A stretch of DNA of 52,022 nt. Source: Bigelowiella natans CCMP2755 (Eukaryota > Cercozoa > Chlorarachniophyceae). Made by a program: the position numbers and the translations under genes. The notes below the pieces were generated by a model. It was given only the letters and a program-made list of their open reading frames with translations. It had not been told where the DNA came from and searched no databases. The stretch spans positions 1-52,022 of the forward strand of contig ADNK01001551.1 in assembly GCA_000320545.1 (NCBI GenBank), in the 5' to 3' direction. Position 1 is the first letter of the stretch. Every line of letters starts with the position of its first letter. Positions 44,115 through 52,022 of the stretch are shown here, in pieces.

Positions 44115-46518
44115 ATGGCACCCGCCCGGCTGGGAAGGGCCCACATCCTAGTAGTCGTTGCTGCAGCGACCGCATTAGGCCTGTTCGCGCCAACGGCAAC
44201 GCAGAGACGGGGAAGGAATATTATCAGGCAGCGGCATGTGCTCGTTAGAGGTGTACATAGACGTCTTCCGCTCCCCTTTGCGTCTCGAATAGGTAAGTAT
44301 TAAGGAGAGGTAGCATTTCAGGGCCGGAAAAAACCCAACATGAACGACTAGCAAAAGACTAATCTGAATTACTTCGAATGAAAGCAATGCTGCTACCCCC
44401 CTTTAATGCGCCTTGCAATTAGGTGGTGGGTCGCCGAGTCGCCGGCAATGGCCCGAGAGAAGACAGCCTCCCACACATGGCAGCAGTTTTGTTAGAATCG
44501 AAATCCGCTCTCCGATATCGTTTCAAGTCACCTATAGGACGGCAAATAGGAGAAGTAAGTCGCAGCGGTTTCCGGCAAATAACGAGGACGTGATTGATGA
44601 CGGCAGGTGGGTCTCTATCTTATTGCTCGGAAGCGTGATCTCACACCTAAAACTTGCGATGTTTTTCAGCATTCCCCCGGATCTGAAAAGTGCCGGAATT
44701 TCGTCATGGCCAGAGATGATAAAACCTGTTGTACTCGACGATGGATTCGGGTGTCTAACTTTTTCTCTCCATGCAACGCGCTCGGCCTCCCTCACCGAGA
44801 CTCTCTCTCTCTCTCTCGCTCGCTCTCTCTGTCTCTCTCTAAACATGCATTCCGCATATGTTTTGTAACTATTGTTTCGCGACATCCGCCATCGGCATTT
44901 CGACGAAACGTACGTTAATCAGGTGGGAGTTCCCCGCCGCTACGTACCCGTTTATCGTCGATCGATTGAGAGGGTGCAACGTCAGAGGTAGCAAGTCCTC
45001 CAAGCAGACCTACCCCTTTCGTCAAGCACAGATTGTGAATTACAGCAACGACTTCCACTCACTCTGATCAGTGCGCTGTTGTTCTTTTCTCACTCGTTCG
45101 ACAAATTCTATTCTATTTCCCAGTCGACCCCCCTCCCGCGTGGGTACTCCTCCTCGCAGGGAAGTTCTTCCGGCGGTATGCTGGCAATGGTGTTTTGGAC
45201 GGGCTTCCAGAGGCCTCTCGACGAGCTCTGGAAGGCGATAAAGTAGCACATATACGCGATTGTCGTAGTAGCAAAACATAGGCACCATGCAGTACTGAGC
45301 CACGTTGTTCCATCAACAAGCAGCGCCAGACTTCTCTCACTCTCCCCCCGACATTCGTCCCCTTCCAATGCCATCAGAGCCCTGCCAGTTGTCCCGAGCC
45401 TTTAAAGCAGCATTTGCACGAATTAACGTTACCAACGAGGGAGGCGGCAAAGGCCGGTTCCAAAGACGACGCAGCGGTTTGGCGCTATGCTTTTGTTCAG
45501 TCGGCGATCTCTTATTGCGTCGGTTGCGAAGGTGCTAATTTTACGTTGTTTTTAGGATGTAGTGGAGAGCTCTATGGCCCCCGACAGTGATATCGAGGCG
45601 CATTTACTAGATTCCTCGGCGGGGTCGCTATCGCCCGCAGCACCATCACCGTTATCAGCGCAATCATTGCAAAATCTACTGAAGGCAGAGCTTGTATCAC
45701 TGGCAAGGGAAAGGGGGCTCAAAGTCTCCGGTATGATGATCCCACGCTTGTCGTTACCAAACTCCGCTATTATCGCAACGCCAATATTATCTTCTAGCCT
45801 TGCGAAATTTAACTTGAAGGGAAAATGCTGCTGAATTCTCGTTTCCTTTTGTTCCGTGGGAGAATTGAATCTAGTCCACCCGTGCAATAAACCTGCAATC
45901 GCTGCTACTACTTTCTGACCCCACTCCATAATGATGTTGTTTAGGGACAAAGGAAGAGTTGGTTGGTAGAATCGTCGCGTCAATGCCTTCTGATGCCGAA
46001 GAAGCTGCCCTCTCTAAAGGCGCTCTGGTAACAGAGGTAGTCCCCATATCTCCCCCCCCCCTCGAAGATGAAGCACGAACGTATGAGGAGGTGGAGGACG
46101 AGGAGGAGGAGGAGGCGACTAGAGCGGGCCCTTTACATCTGCTCGACTATCAACTGCACGGGGTGAGGGAAATTGTGTCGTTTTAAAGAAAAGAAGAGGA
46201 CGCAAAGCATAATCGATGAGGCTGCTCTTATTGCCTGTGTTTTCTGCAGCTGCAGCGGCGTGCGTCTTTGTAGAATTGATAGCTCTGCCGTTTGCAAAAT
46301 GTCCACGCATTCGAGATGATTGTGCGCATAAACACAGTAGATGATTCCCTCTTTCCCTTCGCCTCCTTCTTGTCTTTGAACAAAGATCCGCAGAGGTATT
46401 GAAAGGCACGGGAGACTGCTGCTCGGCGACGAGATGGGCTTGGGGAAAACCGTATTGCAACGTCTACACAGCAAAACACAGCATGTCTTATCATGAGCGA
46501 TGACAAATCAACACGATG

Positions 46519-46553
<35 letters not shown>

Positions 46554-46820
46554 TGCGTGTATGTGGGTGCATTTTTTGTTTGTGCTGTTGCTCTGCTTCA
46601 TAAATTGCCCGGTCATTTCTCTCCTCTTCCTCGTCGCTGCTGTTGTCTCTGTGTACGATATTGGCGTGAATGTTTGGTTTCTCCCCCCTCATCCTCCTCC
46701 TCCCCCTCGCCCTCCTCAAGATTCAATCGTTGATGCTAGCCCTCTTCTACAAAGACGAATGGCTCGGAACTGTATTAACAAACAAATCATTCAGCTGCGT
46801 CTGCGCGAATCGCTCCCTCT

Positions 46821-46890
<70 letters not shown>

Positions 46891-47118
46891 TGTGTGTGTC
46901 ATTTTCTGCTGCTGCTGTTGCTTCTGCTCGCTATCACTCCATACACCGCAACCATCGTTCAATGCAATGCTCCGGCATCAGGTACACGCTAATAGACAGC
47001 TTGCTGCCAGGCGCCTTACCAAGCTATGACGACTACGTGAAACGCTACTGCGTCAAAAAAGAAAGGGTGCGAAGAAGTCTCGATGAATTTCCAACGGCGA
47101 CGAGTCCGTCGTAAGAGA

Positions 47119-47160
<42 letters not shown>

Positions 47161-47391
47161 AGAAATAAATATATATTTATGATTGTAGGTATTTGGCCGT
47201 GGCCGTTATCGGCGCGTGCATGTTTCCTGGGAGGGAAGTAAGTGCAAGCAGCGCTTTAAGCTCTTCGTCGCCTCTCGCCACTCACCTTACACAAGCCGGC
47301 GTCGATAGATACTTGATGATTTTCCTTTGTGCACACGTGAATATATCACACTTTATTCCTCACAAAGGCATCCCCAGTCCCATTTGTCCAC

Positions 47392-47429
<38 letters not shown>

Positions 47430-49298
47430 TCTATCTATTGATCATTCCCGCTTGATTCTCTACTGTTCCCGGGTACATAAAGGCACAAAGCCTGAGGAGC
47501 TGCACACACTACTTTCTTCCTCGGTCATGCTGCGGCGGCGTAAGGTCGATGTCCTATCAGAGCTTCCCCCGAAAAGAAGGTCTTGCTAATTTATCTGTCA
47601 AGGAATGGGAGGGGGGGAGGGGGAGAGGGAGGGGGATAGGACTACTTTATCATTAGACTTATCGGCTATCATAAAGATGACAAGTTGCATTCCCACCATT
47701 ATCGTGTGATTCGCCTCCTCTGCAGGCAGAGGGTAGTACTGGATGGCCTCAAGGCCTCAAAACTTGCACAAATCGCTGCTGAGATCGATAAGCATCGCCA
47801 CCAACTCCTCTCCGAAGCAAGTAAGTCACACCGCGCCCCAACCAAATTATCAAATGCAATATGTGCACGAGAAGGAAAAATCAATTTTTCCCACGATTGG
47901 CTAACCCTCCTCCCCCCCCCTCCACACGCGGCAATTTAGAAGCAGGTTCGGCAGCAGGAGGGACCCTTGCAGAGGTGTTTTGGATGACGGGAGAGGCGAA
48001 AATCGAGGCTGTTTGCGCGTATGCAAAGTACCTCTTAGAATCAGGTTTGTCTTTGGGTAGATTGAGGGACGATTTCGCCCAATCATCAATGTGGGTTATG
48101 GAGGCATACTTGCCCATACTTGCACATGAAATGCAGCATTTTTAAGTTCAATTGCGATGATTATCGTCGACAACTCAGGCCAGCGCTTCCTCATGTTCGC
48201 GCATCACCGGGTCGTTTTGGACGAAATCGAGGCCGTTTTAGATCAGATGCGGGTGGGCTTCGTGCGAATAGACGGCCAAACGCCGCCGGCGCAGCGTTAT
48301 TCTTTAGCTGAGAGGTACTACGACTTAGATGGAGGGTATGGGAATATAGTGTTAAACCTCAGCGACGGCCGTTGTGTTGTTTTGGAACTGCTTGTGGATT
48401 TTATTGGTGTATTCGTTGGCACTTTACACATCCTCGTCTCCCCCCCACCCCCCTTTCTACTCCGTCTTATGTGAGCAGATTCCAAAGCGATGAAAACGTC
48501 CGTGTAGCTCTTCTCTCGATGACAGCCGCTGGAACGGGTGATTGGTGAATGTGATTGCTGTTGGCGAGGGTATTGGGGAATACGATGATGATAAGGATGA
48601 TGAGTTTGGTTTTTACAGATCTTCACTTACGTCTGTTATTTCTGCCCACTTAGCTTCCCTTCCTCTCCAGTTGTTGCTTCGTCTTCTTACCATTCGCTTT
48701 GTGCAATTCCTATATTGGCCAGGTTTGACTCTGCACTCAGCGTCACTCGTCGTCTTTGCGGAGTTGTTTTGGGTAAATCAACCAATTTCTTGATGGGCAC
48801 AAACGCACTTCCGCATGAAACAAAATAAACCGATTTTCCTGATACTTTCATCGGGGGGAAAAGCCGATAATGCTTCCACCCAACCCGGGGCAAGAGCCTT
48901 GTTTCCTTCTACCGCTGTAGCATTTTGAGAAACATGTACTATATGTCTCCAATTGAGGTGTGATTATGAGTAGTTGCAAAGGCAATGCATGCTTATGCTA
49001 TATTTATCTGCCTCAATCATGCCAGGTTCCTGGCCAACTCTTGCAGTGCGAAGATCGCGCGCACAGGTTTTCGTCATTACCCCCTTGATTCTTGCTGTCT
49101 CCTAGCCTTCGGAATGCGCGCACACGCGCGTGTGCTGTTTACGACGTCCTTCGTGAAACGAGGGTGTGAAAATGCATCTGATAGCGTTTTTGTTGATACG
49201 AAAGGCACGGACAGAAAGAGAACGTGGATGTCCATTACCTCGTAATTATTAGATCGACCATCATCCTCCCATGCAGTATATTCTTCCATTTGTGCTAC

Positions 49299-49344
<46 letters not shown>

Positions 49345-49503
49345 TTGTATCATATATATATATATACATATATACATATATGTAAATATGCAAAGGTGGC
49401 TCCTGGAACGGTGGACGATATAATCTTTCCGATGGTGAATCGTAAATTTGCTCACAGCTCGAGGACAGTGGACGGGGGCAGCGCCCCAATGAACATAGTT
49501 TGA
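44115..49503 (+). CDS. SMARCAL1-like HARP-SAP-SNF2 protein, motor incomplete
   Basis: Exons in consistent phase: 44115-44292, 44423-44606, 44670-44750, 44923-44987, 45160-45242, 45556-45730, 45945-46162, 46386-46461, 46740-46771, 46982-47066, 47189-47237, 47483-47579, 47726-47820, 47940-48044, 48179-48314, 48479-48537, 48723-48772, 49026-49066, 49106-49163, 49396-49503. The joins 45242-45556 and 46771-46982 are unresolved. Order: hydrophobic leader (LVVVAAATALGLFAPT); HARP-like RIEIRSPISFQVTYR and WEFPAATYPFIVDRLRG; SAP-like AELVSLARERGLKVSGTKEE; Walker A LLGDEMGLGKT; TLIDSLLPGALPSYDDYVKR; ELHTLLSSSVMLRRRKVDVL; FLMFAHHRVVLDEIEA; ALLSMTAAGTGLTLHSASLV; VFAELFWVPGQLLQCEDRAH. SMARCAL1 anneals single-stranded DNA at stalled forks. 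Only about 210 bases separate 46771 from 46982, where the family has the DExH box and motif III; I find neither. Motif VI reads QCEDRAHS, not QAEDRxHRIGQ. Confidence 0.84.
44800..47424. repeat. Microsatellites inside the SMARCAL1-like gene
   Basis: The tracts are (CT)n at 44800-44840, (GT)n at 46519-46552, (CT)n followed directly by (GT)n at 46826-46890, (GA)n at 47116-47156 and (AT)n at 47395-47424. The two GT-containing tracts bracket the place where the DExH part of the SNF2 motor should be encoded. Confidence 0.88.
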
Positions 49504-50323
49504 TACAGAGACGTCACGGTGTCTATAGAAGTTATTGTATTTTTAATGCTGAAAATGCTCTTAGGAAACGTGCATGGAGGCACGATGATAAGTACAAATA
49601 TCCTCGTCTCTATTGTAACAGTTTGTGTATGATAAGAATGATATAATGATATGTAGTATTAAGTTTGAAACCGGTTATTTAGCAAAGATATCGTCACCGT
49701 AGAGAAGGGATACAACGAACCGCCCGGTTATCAGCCTCAGAAGCAGGCATCTGTTGGCAAAATGTCAATATATTAAAGCAGCTATATTTCTTTTTTTTTA
49801 ACATGCATAATAAGGTGGTGCATGTATGATAAGGTAAAGCAAGTGCGCTAACAATGCGTCCACGATGTGTCGTAGCATGTTACGTGAGATATTTCCAATG
49901 AATCTTTGCGCCACTAGACTATAAGACTACTTCATTTGGTACTACTACACGCAAGAAGCATTGCACGGTGCCGCCAGATGCCGGCTGGTCGAATCATGCT
50001 ATGATAGACATGCAATATATGATCTATTATTGCTAATATACGTGGAGTCAAGTTCTGATGCACATCGTAGGCATGTGTGCTCCCCAGGCTAGCTAGGTAG
50101 CAGCTAGAAGGCATTATTATGAAAGAATATGTTTCATTACGTATTCGATGGAATATATCAATGCATTGCGAGGATAAAAAGGTACATTAGCTGTGCATGC
50201 AACGCTGCTGGCGCGGTGTCTCCTTTTCTAATTTAGTCGCAAATGCTCGACGCATACACAGCTGATGGTCATCGACCATCACGCCACGCAAGGTCAGCAT
50301 GCATCCTCAACCTTCACTACTCT
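49504..50323. other. Convergent intergenic region
   Basis: The region lies between the stop of the plus-strand SMARCAL1-like gene and the stop of the minus-strand transporter-like gene. It is AT-rich with no gene, and contains a small CTAG cluster near 50085-50108 that resembles the spacer blocks. No microsatellite of note is present. Confidence 0.55.
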
Positions 50324-50894
50324 CTACTTACAAAACGCCGGCTCTGGGAAGGGGTGCCACATCCCATCGATCGTGTACCATGTGGTGATGAGCGACATTG
50401 CGAGGCCAACCGCCGCAAGACAGACGCACCCGATTATCTTGCCCTCCGACGTTTGGAAGTCCTTTCCGCAGACTTTCAGGAATAGGAGGGGGGGGAAGCA
50501 GTAAGCGCTTAAGGCGGCGGCGAACCCTCCAACCAAATTCACGAGCACAGCAAAGCTCCGCACCTGCCCAACAACACAAACAGTTAGAAGCAACCACTGA
50601 CTCTGCGTATCAAATTGGCACAGACCTGTGCGAAGAGAGCGGGGAGGGCGGCCATTACGAAGGTCACGCCGTTCTTAGTGCTAAATATCCGCGACGACGA
50701 TGGGTTGTCCTTGTGCAGTCCGAAACTCTTCGTTTGGGGGGGGGGGGCGGGGGAAGAGGCGGGCCCGTTATAATGAGCTAACACGCAATTCTTAGACGCA
50801 GGTAGAAGAAAGAGGAGAGGAAAATACCTTTTTTTTTTTTTAACTTTTCTTCTCGACTACTCATGCCGAAAGTTACACACACACACACACACAC

Positions 50895-50933
<39 letters not shown>

Positions 50934-51182
50934 TAATATACTCTCCTCGAGCCTACCCGCAAGACAATATCGACGGCGGCGTAAAGGATGAGCGGGTAGC
51001 TCACGATTAGCTCAATGATCTAGGTAACGACACATGTAAAAAATAGTTCTTCAGCTGCATGCTGCGTTGTTGTGCAGGATTGGCACGGAGAACGGCGGAT
51101 ACAAAGGCCCTGTTTTCCAGTGGGTTGCGAACATGCGAGGTTGGATTATACTCACACAATTTATAATATATATATATGTACA

Positions 51183-51224
<42 letters not shown>

Positions 51225-51398
51225 TCGACCATAGTGATCTTCGGTATGACTATCAGCCAAGCTGCAGTTCCGCCAGCACCCCCATTTAAATTCATCACAA
51301 CGTTCCCGCATCTTTTTTATAGGGAGGGGGGGAGGAGAAGCGAAGGGGGGGGAGGGGGGGGGGTTAGCTCTCTCCCTCTCCTTGTTTCTTTCTTCTTC

Positions 51399-51431
<33 letters not shown>

Positions 51432-52022
51432 GTAGTCGTAGTCTTTGAGGTTATCGCGTTGGTTCGTTCTCGTTGGCATTTTATTCCGTGTGCTTGATTT
51501 CGCTTAAGCTAGTGGGTCTCACGTGGAATCCCTCAGCAGCATAAACACCGATGCACCGTAAAACACGTTGATGATCGCCAGGCTTAAACAGGTCCATAGC
51601 ACGACTGTCAAATACCAAAATGAATAGAATACATGTGCGTTACGTGTTCAAAATACGCGCTTGGTTTCTGGCGTCGTTGCAGTTGATGTTACTGTGATTC
51701 ATCGAGGCGGTGCCGTAAATAGCTCTCTTCTGTTTTTGTTATTTTCATTATCGCTTTTCCCTACCTTGCCCCCATTGCGTGCGGGTCTTCATCTCCCGCT
51801 CAATAGGCATTGCATTCACGTTCACACAGAAGAAAAAGGCGATAGATCCGAAGCTGCGGGAGTACGAAAAGAGAGTGAAGAGGGGGGGGGGGGGGGGAAA
51901 GAGAGGAATGCCCAATATAGAAACCGAGTGATAGGAAGTTTAGTTGGTGGTGAAAAGAGAGAAATGTATAGTATTCAATACTGCCGCAAACCATCCCCCA
52001 CCCCCCCCCCCCCAAAAAATCG
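50324..52022 (-). CDS. Amino-acid/auxin permease-like transporter, 3' part
   Basis: The gene enters from the right edge; its 5' end is outside the window. Clear exons are 51523-51604 (VLWTCLSLAIINVFYGASVF), one at about 51226-51320 (NLNGGAGGTAAWLIVIPKI), 50957-51019 (IIELIVSYPLILYAAVDIVL), 50626-50727 (STKNGVTFVMAALPALFAQ) and 50324-50563 (FAVLVNLVGGFAAALSAYCF, then PPLLFLKVCGK and a last span, TAG). The SYPL..AVDIV motif and the NLVGG...PPLLFLK segment followed by one final helix match the C-terminal half of AAAP/SLC36-SLC38 transporters, which carry amino acids across plasma, vacuolar or lysosomal membranes. Substrate and membrane cannot be told. The joints between 51020 and 51320 are uncertain. 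Introns contain (CA)n(TA)n at 50876-50928, (AT)n at 51187-51222, G-rich sequence at about 51325-51363 and (CAT)n at 51401-51431. Confidence 0.65.
51880..52015. repeat. G and C homopolymer tracts
   Basis: A run of 16 G at 51882-51897 and a C-rich tract at 51997-52013 with 14 consecutive C lie near the right edge, probably in an intron or the 5' part of the transporter-like gene. Confidence 0.85.

Noticed and set aside
44115-44387. The leader exon as a separate small plastid protein gene
   Set aside because: Its donor phase joins the next HARP-like exon exactly, so one gene is the simpler model, though a separate gene is not excluded.
45040-45374. Minus-strand frames with a membrane-like segment (TTWLSTAWCLCFATTTIAYM)
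   Set aside because: They overlap plus-strand exons and introns of the SMARCAL1-like gene and have no supporting splice chain; likely a shadow frame.

Overview
This is nuclear DNA of a eukaryote. Nearly every recognisable gene is split by GT-AG introns, and exon phases join correctly across dozens of junctions. Long perfect microsatellites and G/C homopolymer tracts sit in the introns. Two predicted N-termini (about 16.35 kb and 44.1 kb) look like the two-part plastid-targeting leaders of algae with secondary red plastids (hydrophobic stretch, aromatic residue, basic stretch). A stramenopile-like alga is my best guess, with low confidence. I see no bacterial, phage, CRISPR, rRNA or tRNA features.

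Layout. 1-9.2 kb: microsatellite-rich DNA with scattered candidate exons, ending in the zinc-binding C-terminus of a DUSP12/YVH1-like protein (8071-9197, +). 9.2-16 kb: a CTAG/GCATGC-rich spacer, then a DUF900-type alpha/beta hydrolase (10005-11456, -), a multi-pass membrane protein (12415-13909, +), a second spacer and an intronless C2H2 zinc-finger gene (14529-15755, -). 16.3-18.3 kb: a PDZ-domain gene (+). 18.5-19.7 kb: spacer. 19.8-24.7 kb: an RBBP4/MSI1-type WD40 histone chaperone (-). 26.3-29.6 kb: an eight-exon gene with no recognised family (+). 30-30.65 kb: spacer. 31.3-34.4 kb: an unrecognised gene (-) closely divergent from a complete 14-exon MO25/CAB39 gene (+). 34.5-39.7 kb: spacers plus a tandem duplication carrying an intronless membrane-protein gene (35380-36006) and its decayed copy (about 38.3-38.6 kb). 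40.4-43.7 kb: a GDP-fucose-type nucleotide-sugar transporter (-). 44.1-49.5 kb: a SMARCAL1-like gene (+). 50.3 kb to the end: the 3' part of an amino-acid transporter-like gene (-).

The genes are mostly housekeeping or regulatory (kinase scaffold, histone chaperone, DNA annealing translocase, Golgi transport) and do not form one pathway. Three features stand out. First, the SMARCAL1-like gene has an apparent HARP-SAP-SNF2 order, an organelle-type leader, and no visible coding for the DExH segment of the motor. Second, CTAG/GCATGC-rich spacers recur and separate microsatellite-poor gene islands from microsatellite-rich DNA. Third, there is a tandem duplication of about 1.5-2 kb with a pseudogenised copy. 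Exon models were assembled by eye from splice signals, frame and remembered family motifs; no database search was run.
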